Source of the DNA: Batillaria attramentaria
Lineage: Eukaryota > Mollusca > Gastropoda > Batillariidae
Length of the DNA stretch: 64,000 nt
Assembly (NCBI GenBank): GCA_018292915.2
Contig: JACVVK020000372.1
Coordinates: 305,001-369,000 of the forward strand
Direction of reading: 5' to 3'
Shown here: in pieces, positions 44,150 through 56,213 of the stretch
Layout of the letters: the number at the start of each line of letters is the position of its first letter
Numbering within the stretch: the first letter of the stretch is position 1
Position numbers and translations under genes: made by a program
The notes under the pieces: model-generated
What the model was told of the DNA's origin: nothing
Databases searched by the model: none
What the model saw: the letters and a program-made list of their open reading frames with translations, nothing else

Positions 44150-45055
44150 TTTTCTCTCTTTTGTCGCAATTCTGACGATTTCTATACACTCAACCAAGAC
44201 AGCATCGCTGTAATCTTATTTTGCAGTTCATGTTCAAACGTAGCAAAGTCTCAATTTCTAATTCGACATTCACAAAAGTTTCAGCCCACCGTTCCTATGA
44301 AAGAATCAGACAGAAAGTTCAGTGGAGATTTTCTTCCAGTAGCCAGGTAATCTAATCGAATCTTCAGCAGCAAAACAGCAACACTGAGAGACGTCATTCG
44401 GACATATTATATCTCTCTCTGTCCATTTTTCAAGCACATTTCAATTCCACCGTCTGACGGCATCTTCTCCAGAAAAGAGTTTGATGGCGACATTTCTGCT
44501 TTGTGCACACGGATCACATCCGTCATAAATCGAGCATAAGCTATGAGTCATGTCTGGGAGTCCGCAGCTATGGCCGTCCAAAACACATCCCTAACATCCA
44601 AAGCTGTTAAGAAGTTTTCACGGAAACTCCAGTGGCTAAGGACGGTGGTTTTGTCTGAAATTATATACAAAAGCCAGTCTGCCCACTTTACTCGGTATGA
44701 ATTAAAAAGTGGGATGAAGTTGGAGCCAGTTTTGAAAGCAACCACAGCCGTAGCCCAACTCCGTATGACGAATGATTATATTCGACGTCTTCGGGTCTGG
44801 AAGTAGGAGTAGGGAACGATAGCTGTAAGCGAGATTCAATCAGCACCACAATGTTGCACGAGCAAACAAATCGTCTTTTGGCGAGGACAGGTTATGAGTG
44901 ATCAGATTCATCACGGACTTGTTATGAGGAACTGATGACCACGTCTGCCATGAGAAAAACACGGACCCGTCAAGACGAAGCTAGTGGTAGCTAGGCGGTT
45001 CCCTTCTCTGCTCTGTCCTGCTGGCCGATTTCCACGCCTGCTGGCGATGCTAACT
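44150..45055. other. no recognisable gene
   Basis: An 87-codon plus frame (44543-44806) is of ordinary composition without a recognisable domain. Confidence 0.35.
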
Positions 45056-45057
45056 AT

Positions 45058-45425
45058 TGCAGTATCTGTTGTTATATACCCTTACCGCCCTGCAGTGTTC
45101 ATACAGCGCCTGGTAGCGTGTTTACCAACTCCTGGTCATGTGAGCAATACTCGTGCAGCATCTGGCGTTATATGCCCATGAACCCCCTCGGTGTCCGTAC
45201 TGCCCACTAATAACCTACTTCAGCTGACCCAATCGGAATGCACGTGCGAGAAGCAAGAGACCTCCAGCAGGTCAGCGCTCTGGGCCTTAGCCCCCTGTTG
45301 CTTGGAATAGTGGCCCACTAATAATTACCGTACTCTAGTTGACTCAATCAGGCTGCACGTGCGAGAAGAGAAAGATCTCCTGGCGGTCAGAGCTGAGGGT
45401 CTTAGCACCCTGTTGCCGGGAATTT
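45058..45425 (+). repeat. two diverged tandem duplications
   Basis: GCAGTATCTGTTGTTATAT and GCAGCATCTGGCGTTATATG (offset about 97 bp) head one pair. CCCACTAATAA, GCACGTGCGAGAAG, GGTCAGCGCTC and CCCTGTTGC (45199-45309) recur at 45313-45420 with many substitutions. An old local duplication; function unknown. Confidence 0.6.
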
Positions 45426-45429
45426 CGGG

Positions 45430-46289
45430 ATGTAGCTGGTGATGGATGTTTTGCAACTGGAGATGATTGTCTTGCGGTTCACATCACACTCCACAAGTAC
45501 AGAGTACGCTGTTCGTGCGATTGGATTCAGGTGCAGATCTCTGCATTACCCAGAATTTTATCTGCACCAGATCTTTATCAGCTTCACCGTTCTACGATCA
45601 AAGAGTGGTATAAGAACGGCGGATTTTAGTTCTTGGCTAGGATGTGGATGAAGCCGCTAAACTCTCCAACAACACGGGATTTACTAGTGTATCTCACTAA
45701 CAAGACCACCGCAGCTACACTAAGCTCCCTTCTTTTCCTGTCTCCTCAGCTCAGTGTTTTTATACCTGACCGGTCAGTGAGGTCCGGCAGAGGGCTGCAC
45801 ACAACTATGCATGACGCCTCTGACTGAATAGTGACGGCAATCGCAATGCTGGAACAACACAACTGTCAGCCATAGATAAGAGCTGGCCAGAGACTCGACG
45901 AGAGATTCGTCTTCACCTACATTCCAGCTTCATGGCTTTCCTGACATGGGGAACGTCCCAGCAGAGATGCCGCGCGTCCCTCCCGGAATGAGACGGGCAT
46001 GCAGGGTAAGGGGCTGTGGCAGTTGATCGTTTCCTGAACGAACCCTCTGACTGACGCCTCCTCCAGAAGATGGCTCTGCGTCCTCTGACGAACACGGGAT
46101 AATTTCCGGGCAAATTGTTCCTTTCGTTTGGCCTTTTTGCTGTGTCGTCCTTTTTACCGCAAATCAACGTAAATTGACCCCCGATTTCCGAGCTGTCGTA
46201 AAATTGCTGTATCTCCTGTGCGTATTGGCTTCGGTAATGGGAGTGATTTGGGGGTTATTTTCTCGAGGCGGGATCAGTTCTCGGCGATT
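45430..46289. other. no recognisable gene
   Basis: Frames at 45439-45827 plus and 45913-46167 minus have no recognisable domains. Confidence 0.35.
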
Positions 46290-46830
46290 CTGTGACCCTC
46301 CTGGTCATGTCTTGTCCACAATGGTTTGCCCTCCCGATCCCCCGTAAAAGAAAATCAATATAAAACAATCCTTATTCTCTTAGACACGGGCGGAGAGTCG
46401 GTGGGGGTGGGGAGAACAAGGCTGACAATGTCTCGTTCACAATAGTTTTCCTTCCCCACCCCCCTCCCCCTTTCCTAAAAAACAAGATCAATGAAAAAGA
46501 ATCTTTTATTCTCTCAGACAAGAACAGAAATATCTCAGATTTTGTTACCCTCTTGGTCATGTCTTGTCCACAATGGTTTTTTCCCCGATCCCGAACGCCC
46601 TAAAGAAAATAGACGAAAAAGAATCTCTTATTCTCTGAGACAAGAGTGTGTGGGGGGGGGGGTGAGGCTGGTGCCCCCCCCCCCCCCCCCGAAAAAAAAC
46701 ATTCTCTCACATTTTGTGACCTCCTGGTTATGTCTTGTTCACAATGGTTCTCCCACAGGATCCAACCCTTCCTCCCCACCCCCACCCCCTAAAAAAATCA
46801 ATGTCAAAAAATACTATGTTCTTTCAGACT
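46290..46830 (+). repeat. decayed tandem repeat, about four units
   Basis: Units start at 46290, about 46424, 46541 and 46713. Each has TGTGACC-TCCTGGTCATG (absent in unit 2), a TGTCTTGTCCACAATGGTTT-like block, C/G-rich filler, AAATCAATG-AAAAGAATC and TTATTCTCTCAGACA. Spacing varies (about 120-172 bp) through poly(C) and poly(G) expansion. Confidence 0.75.
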
Positions 46831-47400
46831 TGTGACGAGCTAAAACGAGGGGGGGGGGGGGGGTTGATGGCGGCTGGTCACCCTCGGAAGAGAATTATGG
46901 CTTCTTCAAAAAGACAGACATCATCCATAAACGACGGTGGGACGGTGAGATATATTTATTTTTTTTAGGCATTGAGTAAAGACGTGTCAGCTCCCGGAAA
47001 GCGGAATAAAGCGGGCACCCGAAAGACAAGGGACGCGGGACGAGTGACCGTGACAGATCGCGTGATTTACATATTTACCACCCGATCGTTAGCCGCTAGC
47101 ACGTGCTACGCGGGGCACTGATAAATGGCCCAGATTCCAACGAGGCCTCACCCCTAAAGCAAGAATAGGGGAGCGTAATATGTCTGCCTACCACGGCGCC
47201 TGGTCGCTCATAACTTGAAGGCCGTATCTCGCGCGTGGAAAGCGGCTAATTGGATTTTGTGATTCATAAGTTGGAAAACGTTCAAAACGCATGCGGCCGT
47301 CAACAGGTCCGCACTTGCAGACAAAACTAAATGCACTCAGCAAACAATGAAATAAACTTTTTTTTAAAATTGAATTAACATACCATGGTGGATGAGTGTA
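46831..47400. other. no recognisable gene; perfect 12-bp palindrome
   Basis: TAGCACGTGCTA (47097-47108), with an E-box CACGTG core, is a perfect palindrome. Nothing else is supported. Confidence 0.35.
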
Positions 47401-47404
47401 TGGG

Positions 47405-47530
47405 GGCGGGGGGGGGGGGTAACGTCCTTTTCCATCACATATGGGTGATATCAATGACGGGGCAACGAAAGGCCGGCTCAAATATTCAGCTCCAGCCGGG
47501 ATTCGAACATACGGCCCGATTACCATCCCA
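47405..47530 (-). mobile_element. diverged SINE A fragment
   Basis: TAACGTCCTTTTCCATCACAT, GTGATATCAATGACGGGGC and CCAGCCGGGATTCGAAC match the minus-strand body and B box; the A-box end is missing. Confidence 0.8.
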
Positions 47531-47885
47531 GACTATCTGTCATGTACAAGAAATTCATAGAGCCAAAATTCACTCGATAATTTGAATATCAATTTTATAC
47601 ATAATTATTGTTGTTGCTGTTTTTGTTTGTTTACGACAACAAAAACAACTACGAAATACTTCGCATGTTAACAGTGGTCGGTAATGCAGCATTCATTCCC
47701 CCCCCCCCCAAAAAAAACCTAAAAAGTCGCAGAAGTAATCGCGATCGCTAATCAGGGTAGAATTTACTAAGCAAAGTACACGAAAAATAAATTGTGTAGC
47801 CCGGTGAAACTGCACATTTGTTTGTCCCTTTGTTTGTTTCCTTGTTTCTGTCTATTTTGTTTTTGCCTGGTGCGTGCGTGCGTGC

Positions 47886-47921
<36 letters not shown>

Positions 47922-48110
47922 ATTAGACAAGTCACACAACCTTTTTTGTTTATCCGTAACTCATGTTTTGTTCCCCCGTTGTATCCTACATGGTGTAGTC
48001 CACTGGACTGAAATGGTTCAATAAGGCATGGTAGCACAATCAGGACAAATCAATCAGGACAAATGTGGGAATAGCGTGAGAAAGCTAATCAAGTTTGGTT
48101 GACTGGTTAT
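47531..48110. other. no gene; (GT)n at 47882-47919
   Basis: A GCGT/GT microsatellite lies at about 47870-47919 and poly(C) at 47699-47709. No supported gene. Confidence 0.5.
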
Positions 48111-48112
48111 TT

Positions 48113-48172
48113 TAAGGGGCCAACGCTCTTTTCCACAATGCAAGGATGATATCAAAGACGCGGCAAAGAGAT
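48113..48172 (-). mobile_element. SINE A 3' fragment, degenerate
   Basis: GCTCTTTTCCACAATGC, GGATGATATCAAAGACG and CGGCAAAGAG match the 3' half of SINE A on the minus strand. Confidence 0.55.
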
Positions 48173-48227
48173 ATAGACTGTGTGCGTGGATGCGTGGGTG
48201 TGCTTGCGAGTGCATGCGTACATATTA

Positions 48228-48645
48228 TAATAATAATAATAATGAGTATTGTATAGGCGCTTTACCCAATTTCACGAATCGGCTCAAAGCGCCGCGAACT
48301 GAACCCAACACGCACGCTTACGTGAATCACACGAATTCTCTCACACACTGGACATAAACATATTACAATCACGTGGTGCGAAGGGTCAGCTCAGCTAGTT
48401 AAGTTTCGGAATTTAGAATTGAATTTATTTTTTTCAAATTTGGTGGGCTGAACATTTCCAAAGCGAAGGGGGAGGAAGCCGGAGTACCCGGAGAGAGCCC
48501 CCGACGATCGGCCCGAATTAACGGTGCCACATACGAGAAGGAAAAATTCTTTGCCCCGCGTGGGGCTCGAACCCTTGACCTCTCGCACTGGTGACAAAGT
48601 CTCTTAACCACTAGACCACCGACCGCCCCAGACCACCGACCGCCC
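48228..48645 (-). mobile_element. SINE B copy 5 with duplicated 5' end
   Basis: Full-length SINE B whose terminal AGACCACCGACCGCCCC (plus-strand view) occurs twice in tandem at 48613-48645, adding 17 bp at the 5' end. The B box is GGTTCGAGCCCC here. Confidence 0.9.
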
Positions 48646-48679
48646 CTTTCTGATTACATATGCGTGTGCGCATGCGTAC

Positions 48680-48680
48680 A

Positions 48681-48716
<36 letters not shown>
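48680..48716. repeat. (GT)n microsatellite
   Basis: GT run ending in GCGC and CAAG units. Confidence 0.9.
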
Positions 48717-48722
<6 letters not shown>

Positions 48723-48985
48723 AGCAAGCAAGCAAGCTTTTTTTTCGTTATTTGTTTTTTCTTTACGAAAGCTCTGCGGAAGCCAAACATGTCGGTTCGT
48801 TTGTAGCGAGGGGTGAAAACAGACTGTTAGTATCTAATAACAGACCGGTCAAAGCTTCAGTACCTGCACCTTAAAATAGATAGGATAAACAGGATGTGGT
48901 TAATATTGCATGTGTCTTTCTGTTTTAGGACAGGAAATCAGTCTGGATTCAAATCATTCAACCCATCCATTCACCGACAACATTC

Positions 48986-48987
<2 letters not shown>

Positions 48988-49064
<77 letters not shown>
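48988..49064. repeat. (GT)n(GA)n microsatellite
   Basis: GT at 48988-49037 followed directly by GA to 49064, the same junction type as in the 40-kb block. Confidence 0.95.
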
Positions 49065-49069
<5 letters not shown>

Positions 49070-49340
49070 CCAGAATCGTGTGACAGAAGAAAGATGATCA
49101 GCTGCTGATATATCCGTGGCAGATTTGATGGCCACGTCATGAAATATGCATGCTGATTACTTCCCCTTCCCGGAAGGACACCCTGTGAACGTCATCACGT
49201 ACCCGGTCACATGATCCGTGGTCCCACAGACTCTTGGCTGTGGGAGGAACGGTGATACGAGCAGTACGTGCTTCAGCAATCGGTAGCGAGTCTGACTTTA
49301 GCGGGTGCCGGCGTTACTGAACGGCCCTCACTGTACCGCC

Positions 49341-49522
49341 TGAGGGTAGTGTCACGCGGGAGAAGTTTAAGTCCGAACAAACATCGAACACGGCGTTTTT
49401 TCCTTGTTCCTCGTGTGACATACAGCCACAACATGTGTCTCTGCTCTAATTTGTGCTGGGCGTTTTCGAGGCGTGTCCGATGTTCGTATGGGCTAAAACG
49501 TCTCCCGTGTGACACGAGCCTA
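49341..49522. mobile_element. decayed TIR element (MITE-like), about 182 bp
   Basis: Left end TGAGGGTAGTGTCACGCGGG, AGAAGTTT and CGAACAAACATCGAACACG. The right end read inverted is TTAGGCTCGTGTCACACGGG, AGACGTTTTAGCCC and CGAACATCGGACACGCC. Arms of about 55 bp match imperfectly. Frames across it on both strands (114 and 108 codons) are shadows. The target duplication is unresolved. Confidence 0.6.
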
Positions 49523-50039
49523 ATGAGTGTGGGACAGGCAGTCTCAGTCTTCGAACACTGGCGCATGACTGTGCTTCCCCAACGGTCCTCTCCGAGCAAT
49601 ATTCAATATAAGTAGGCGGGTGTCCACGAGCTTTCCTCCGGGAACGTAAATAAATAAATAAATAGAAGAAGGAGATGAAGTAGAAAACCAGCAGCCTGGG
49701 CAAAAACGAAACTTTGTTGTTTCTGATTGCTGTTTGACATGGAATGGTTGCACACTTCTCAAGTGGTCTGGCACAACAATTCCCCCGTTGTCGTCATGGT
49801 GACAGCCAGTTAATGGAGATGACGATTTGGCGCATGTCCCATGTGGTCCTCTGGGCCACAGACCTGCAGTGCCATGCGTTAGTTTTGCGCAGAGGTCTGC
49901 CTTTCACTCGACCTGCAGAGAAACTGATGTTCTGTGCTAAAAAGGAAACAAAAACGATTATGAAAATACAACCAGTCTGTTTTTCTTTCATGCGGTCATC
50001 ATCTACGTCGACTGGTTTCGAAAATGAAACTGCCTTTGC
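49523..50039. other. no recognisable gene
   Basis: Short (AAAT)n near 49648-49664. The plus frame 49744-50424 continues into low-complexity sequence and has no recognisable domain. Confidence 0.4.
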
Positions 50040-50158
50040 TTGTTTTGTTTTTTCTCCTTGTTTGTTTGTTGCTGTTTGTTTGTTTGTTTGTTTTTGTTGT
50101 TGTTGTTTTTCTTTTGTTGTTGCTGTTGTTGTTGGTGTTGTTTTGTTGTTGTTGTTGT

Positions 50159-50252
<94 letters not shown>

Positions 50253-50345
50253 GTTGTTGTTGTTGTTGTTGTTGTTTTGTTTGTTTGGGGGGGTGTATTT
50301 TTGTTTTTGCTTTTGTTGGGTGTTTTGTTTTGTTTTGTTTGGAAA
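50040..50345. repeat. (GTTT)n/(GTT)n tract around a (GT)n core
   Basis: GT at 50163-50250 flanked on both sides by GTT and GTTT runs. All frames across it are compositional. Confidence 0.95.
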
Positions 50346-51150
50346 GGGAGTAGATCTGGTTGGTACTGGAGAGGGAGTCAATTTTGAATGGATCTGGAAA
50401 GCGAGCCGTTTTTGCCTGGTTTAAAGAAACGAAAGAGGGTCGAAAAAATGGTCGTAGGTAAATATCAAATTCCAATCACCTTTTTCTTCCGCAACGAAAC
50501 AATTCTCACGTAAAAAAAAAATGCCCTGAGTCACACCAAAAAAGTCCCGGAGTCACTCGTTGCGAAACAGCTAGTTTATCTTGAGTGGTCGCTACACGAA
50601 TTTATTGATTTACGAAAAGCGCGAAGACCTACCTCCCGGCTCCTCCTGCTGCAGCTATAGACAGGAGAAACAGTGCACTGCAGTACGTAGGTGGTCTATT
50701 TGATTAATATACCCACTCCGCGGTACCCATTGTCAGTTCCACACCTACAGAGTAGTTCACTGTTGTGCGCCTTCCCAAGCCCACTCAGCACCAGCAGTAG
50801 CAGCAGCACCTTAGGGCGGCAAGACTGCATGATGGATTAGTGTCGGCTGCCGATGTCCAGATTGGCCATACTTTGGCTGATGAAGATTGTTCATGTTGTG
50901 ACTGGATCTTGTTTTGACGCTAGTCGGATCGTTAGCAACCCAGACGCCACACGAAGTGCCTTCCGGTTTTGGGGGGGGGGGGGGAGGTAGTTTTTTTTTT
51001 TTTTTTTTTTTTTTTTGGGGGGGGTTGCCCACGGAAACCAGACTCTAGGTATGTGGATTAATAAAGGTATGGGGTAGAAACATGATTAAGTAAATTCCTT
51101 TTTCTGTAGACAGAGGAGATACGTATGTGCACAATGTACGTAGGCATAGG
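50346..51150. other. no recognisable gene
   Basis: Contains poly(G) (50971-50985) and poly(T) (50992-51016). Confidence 0.4.
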
Positions 51151-51164
51151 TGTTTGAGGGTTTG

Positions 51165-51286
51165 TAGTTTTTGTTGTTGTTGTTGGTGGTGGTGGTGGTG
51201 GTGGTGGTGGTGGTTTTTGTTGTTATTGGTTTTTGTTGTTGTTGCTTTTGGGGTTTTTTCCTCGTCTTTTGTTTTTGGGGTTTTTG

Positions 51287-51317
<31 letters not shown>

Positions 51318-51355
51318 TTTTTGTTTTAGAGGGAGGGTTGTTGTTGTTGTCGGGA
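51165..51355. repeat. (GTT)n, (GGT)n and (GTTTT)n low complexity
   Basis: Includes about eight GGT units near 51186-51213. Frames are artefacts. Confidence 0.9.
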
Positions 51356-51359
51356 CAAC

Positions 51360-52575
51360 TTTTGTTGCAGCTAAGACTAAATCGGTTTAGCTACCTAAAG
51401 ACGTCTAATGGCTGGATTAATTCTTTCAACAGTGAATATGGACAAAATACCGAAAATAATGACAAAAATCAAGTGAAAGGCGAATCCAGTAATTACAGAG
51501 CGAGGCTTGTCGAAATCACCTTGTAGAACCGAAGGTCCCAGTGTCCAGCAATTGTATAACGACGCTGTGTGTCCTGGAACTGAAGGCTTTCATGACAATA
51601 ATTCACCACTGATGGCAGAATTTTCGCAGTCATTCGCCAATCTATGTACTGAAATAGACAAAGCAACCCGGAGTTTTGCGCAAACACAAGAATTGAAGTG
51701 ACATTTGTGTGTCGTCTTACTCTTCTTCATCCCGTGAGATTGATTGAAACTTTGGTTACTTCCATTTTTTTTATTTTTTTTTTTTAGCCAGGGGAGGGGG
51801 GCAGATCCGGAAACTAGGACCCCCCCCCCCCTCCCCGGATCCGGCCCTGGCCAATACAAACAAAATGCTGGCAAAAACGTATAATGCTTGTGTGTAGAGA
51901 AGAGAAGAAGTTTCCATCCAGCACCTCCATGGACTTTCACAAAGCATTGTATTCCGTAAAAGTACGCCATCAAGAAGCTATAGCTAAGATGCATAACGAC
52001 ATTCACGTCTTTCCTGTAATCACACACGCGGAAGTCGTCAGCGGTCAAGAGGAATTACTGCTTAATCTCTCAAGGGGAGTCCGCGCTTTTAGTAACCATG
52101 AGAACGTGCTTTCTCTAGGATTTGTTACCATGAGACTGTCATTTGCCTAGGATTAGTAGCCATGATATCGCGTTTGCCTAACAGTCTTCCATCGATCCGA
52201 GGCGATCGCGTCTGACATCCGACGGACATAGTAACAACAAGTCTGTCGTAAACACGGAAAATGTTTTACCAGAACAAATTGGACAAATGTGGGTTGGTTT
52301 TAGTGATGGTTGCTTCCCTGCAGATCGAAGAAAAAGTCGCGATTTTGAGTATTTAGGCTCGGAAAGGCTACGATGATAAAACAAAATGTTCAGTCGTATA
52401 AAAGGCCAAAAATGTAAGCATCAGCTTATGTATAAGTCTTTGAAGTCCTAACGTGGAGCCCAAAAGTGAAGTAAAGCTTGAAGATAAAGTACTGTTCATT
52501 TAAGTAATTAGACAATACAGCATGAAATAAACAACCAAAACGTCAACTTTGAAATCATACACCAAGCGTGAGATA
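51360..52575. other. no recognisable gene
   Basis: The 152-codon minus frame (51590-52048) crosses poly(C) and poly(A/T) runs and has no recognisable domain. Confidence 0.35.
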
Positions 52576-52685
<110 letters not shown>

Positions 52686-52763
52686 GTGATCAGTATTTCA
52701 ATCAAAAAATAACATTCAAACAATACGCCTAAATTAACGGCATTAATGAGGGTGTTTCAGTGC

Positions 52764-52812
52764 GTGCGTGCAAGCGTGTCTCTGTGTGTGCGTGCGTGCG
52801 TGTGTGTATGTG

Positions 52813-52848
<36 letters not shown>

Positions 52849-52874
52849 TCCTGTCTGTCTGTCTGTCTGTCTGT
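52764..52874. repeat. (GCGT)n and (CTGT)n microsatellites
   Basis: GTGC/GCGT units to 52849, then CTGT units to about 52873. Confidence 0.9.
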
Positions 52875-53145
52875 ATGCGCGGACACTTGCTCAGCTGTCA
52901 GTCCTGACATTAATGCGGTTGTCCCTCCTCATCTTTCCTGGCACAGTACTGACACACGATACAACAAGACCAACAAGGGCGTGCCACTCCTACGCTATCA
53001 GCACCGTGAAAGCACCCCAAAGATTGTCCCTGTGGAAGACGCAAAAAGAGACGGACGATAAACAGGAAATAAGCCAATGCCGTCAGATTCCCATCCCTCC
53101 AAGTACGCTGCTTCTCTGAGAACGTTGATCAATGAATTTGTCGCA

Positions 53146-53256
53146 TATGAAGAGGGATGATGAACCCCACAGTGGGCGGATAGAACTTCTATTAGAAGCC
53201 ATGATGAGGGACGATGAACCCTCTCAGTGGGCGGGAAGAACTTCTATTAGAACCCA
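53146..53256 (+). repeat. tandem duplication of about 57 bp
   Basis: GATGATGAACCC, CAGTGGGCGG and AGAACTTCTATTAGAA occur twice. A 66-codon frame (53132-53332) crosses both as DDEP repeats, with no recognisable domain. Confidence 0.7.
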
Positions 53257-53549
53257 GGCTTCTTCTGCATTAGCAGGGAAGTCATTTGGGAGCCCCGTGA
53301 AAGTGGACGTGAAGGAAAAAAGACGTGAGTGAGAAGGCATAGAAATCGATTTGGTGATATATCAAAATAGTGTCTGCATGGGTATCAGGCAGAAATAGTC
53401 ACAAAGATATAAAATGATAGCGAATGGTCTGTTAGCAGAACGAAAAGAACAACTGAATAGCGTGCTAGAAGAAGAAGAACAGAATACTAGACCGAAACGT
53501 TCAAAACAGGCTTAGAGGACAAAACGAAACAACACAGACTGAACAAATT

Positions 53550-54149
53550 TCGTACCGCGCGCGAATAATAATAATAATAATAATAATGAGTATTGTATAG
53601 GCGCTTTACCCAATTTCACGAATCGGCTGAAAGCGCCGCGAACTGAACCCAACACGCACGCTCACGTGAATCACACGCATTCTCCCACACACTGGACATA
53701 AACGTATTACAATCACGTGGTGCGAAGGGTCAGCTCAGCTATTTAAATTTCGGAATTTAGAGTTACATTTATTTTTCAAATTTGGTGGGCTGAACATTTC
53801 CAAAGCAGAGGGGGAGGAAGCCGGAGTACCCGGAGAGAACCCCCGACGATCGGCCCGAATGAACGGTGCCACATACGAGAAGGAAACATTCTTTGCCCCG
53901 AGTGGGACTCGAACCCCCCACCTCTCGCATTGGTGACAAGTCTCTTAACCACTAGACCACCGACCGCCCCGAATATCCCACGTTTGTTTTTTTTTTACTC
54001 ATTTTCAGTTTTGACCCTGTGTGCGACAATCAGGCAAGATTAACGGCTCCTTGACGGCTCTTGTTGCAGCAAACACGAATATAATCACAGTGCGACACTC
54101 CCACTTAGCCAGATTTCAATTCATGCAAACAATTCATGAATTAATTATG

Positions 54150-54223
<74 letters not shown>

Positions 54224-54425
54224 CCACTGGTACACAATCCCACACTTACTGAGTAGGAACTGAGTTTAGTTCCCGTTTTTGCCTGTTTTTTCTTCTCTTT
54301 TTTTTTTTTTTTCTGGTTTGTTTTTCCTTTCTTTTCCTTTTTTACCCAGAAAGGCCCTAACGCCTCTAAAGACAATTTCGGGAATTACGTTTCTCTTGTC
54401 TTTCGTCCTCTATACGTGTTTTGAA
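53550..54425 (+). repeat. interspersed repeat R2, copy 4, long form, split by SINE B
   Basis: GTACCGCGCGC precedes the SINE B insertion. R2 resumes at 53971 with GAATATCCCACG, then CAGTTTTGACCCTGTGTGCG, AATCAGGCAAGATTAACGG, a (GT)n expansion (54151-54220) and GGCCACTGGTACACAATCC. It extends through AGTTTAGTTCCCGTTTTTGCC and CAGAAAGGCCCTAACGCC to about 54420. The last part is shared only with the inverted copy at 56.7 kb. Confidence 0.72.
53565..53970 (-). mobile_element. SINE B copy 6, inserted in R2
   Basis: Full length with A and B boxes and (ATT)n tail. GAATA is present on both sides. The R2 copy at 34.2 kb carries the uninterrupted site (GTACCGTGCTCGAGTATCCC). Confidence 0.92.
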
Positions 54426-54663
54426 CCTTTTGACATTCGTGATCTCAATGTCCTGTCCACAAAAATTAGTATAAAAATCACAGCACACTGGCGAAAAGGT
54501 ATGAAACTCAGAAGGAAAAGAATCAGCGTGAGGCTGCTACCGGTAAACGTGACTCCAGATTTAAACTTTCGGGCAAAAAATGTCTGTGAGAGACTTCACG
54601 TTTCCCACTGTTTCAAGCGCCATTAGCTGTCCCGCACGATTTGTCTGGTGTCCAAAATCAATC

Positions 54664-55061
54664 TTAAAGATCTAAGCTCCCAACAAAAAGCTTTCCGGAG
54701 TGTGAAAAAATTTTACAGAATCGACCGTTCAAGCACAGTCAACTCTGTCACAGTTGCAGCGTTTTCAGCGCCCCTGGAACCCCAATAAAAGCCAAGGGAA
54801 GCCCGATTTCACAGCTCAGTTTGCGTTTTGACACTGAGCGAGAAAGATCGTGAAGCACTCAATAGTCGCTAGACACTGTAGCGATGTGTCTCGCTCACTG
54901 ACCAAAAGTCAAATAATGTCACGGCAAACTCGTGCTCTGGTTTTATAAGGGTCCCCGAAGCGCTGAAAACTCTGTGACAGAGTTGACTGTGCTTGCAAGG
55001 TCGACTCTGTAAAATTTTTTCACACTTCGGAAAGCTTTTTTGGGGGAGCTTAGATCTTTAA
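54664..55061. mobile_element. 390-bp long-TIR MITE in TTAA (family T2)
   Basis: TTAA at 54664-54667 and 55058-55061 flanks 54668-55057. Both ends begin AGATCTAAGCTCCC, and the inverted arms continue for about 110 bp through AAAGCTTTCCG, GTGTGAAAAAATTTTACAGA and CACAGTCAACTCTGTCACAG to TTTTCAGCGC. The central 170 bp is unique and without a meaningful open frame. TTAA duplication plus terminal inverted repeats supports a piggyBac-type or other TTAA-specific transposase in trans. Confidence 0.88.
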
Positions 55062-55790
55062 TGCCGACTGCCCCGTTCATGCAATCCAGATCAGTGTCGG
55101 TGGTGTAATCAGCAAAGGCTTTCTCCTGACCTCACCACGTTTCTCCAGTTTGCCGGCGTAAAACAAATTGAATCAGCAGACAAGGAAATGTCAAAGGCAG
55201 GTGAAACAGACAGTCACGTCTTTTGTAGTTTCTAGTTTCGTTTCCAAGACGTCTTATAAGTGGTCTGTTAACTTTTGGCACTAGTCAAAGTCGTGCTTCG
55301 ATTGTTTTCAGTACCATGATCATGTCTATCAGCTGCCTAGAAAGGATCTTGTTGATTACGTATACTGGCCGGCATTCGCAGCGCGCATCAAAATGTACAT
55401 GCGGTGAAGCATGCTCACGGCGTCTAAACGAATCAAGGGGGAAAGAAAGACCAAGAGAGACAGAGAAAGAAAAACAAGGCCAAAAAAAATGTGAAACGAT
55501 TGGTTGTCTGACTGTCTGATATCCTGAAAGACTTGGGTTGTACCAGAGACGTGAGCTGGCAAACATTACACCGGCGTGTTTTGTCGCGCCAACTCAGTAT
55601 AAATCAAGTTTATTTCCGCTGAGGTGAAAAAGGGACAGGAGAACATAGCATCGGCCACAAGGGGCATAACTCGCGTAGCATGGATTACAATTTTCCTGGC
55701 CCTCCTCTGTCTTAGTTGGACAACTAGATCGGTATTTGATTTCAAGTGAATAACATCACCGAGGGTATCGTAAAAACTAAGAGCAGTTCG
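55062..55790. other. no recognisable gene
   Basis: Overlapping frames at 55285-55566 on both strands have no recognisable domain. Confidence 0.35.
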
Positions 55791-56138
55791 TGCTCCACTC
55801 TATCTTTACTTAAACTTGCCACTCTCTGCTACAACATTATCTCAGGTTCTGCTCCCCCCTATCTGTCCGCACTCATTCAGCTCTACACACCATCCCGCAA
55901 CCTCCGTACTTCCTCTGACACCCGTCTTCTCCGTATTCCCATCCGCCGGAAAAAGTTCCAGGGCCAGCGTGCGTTTTCATACATTGGTCCTGTAGTTTGG
56001 AACGGCCTCCCCTCTCACATCCGCCATGCTCAGTCGTTAGCAGTCTTTAAATCTCAACTTAAAACACATCTTTTCTCCATGCAGTAGAACCACCCCCCCC
56101 CCCCTCCATCTCTGCATGCCACCTGCAAAAAAACAAAT

Positions 56139-56213
<75 letters not shown>

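Noticed and set aside
49268..49615. Overlapping 115- and 108-codon frames on opposite strands
   Set aside because: They cover an inverted-repeat element, and neither has a recognisable domain.
49744..50424. 226-codon plus-strand frame
   Set aside because: More than half is GTTT/GT repeat; the first 80 residues have no recognisable domain.
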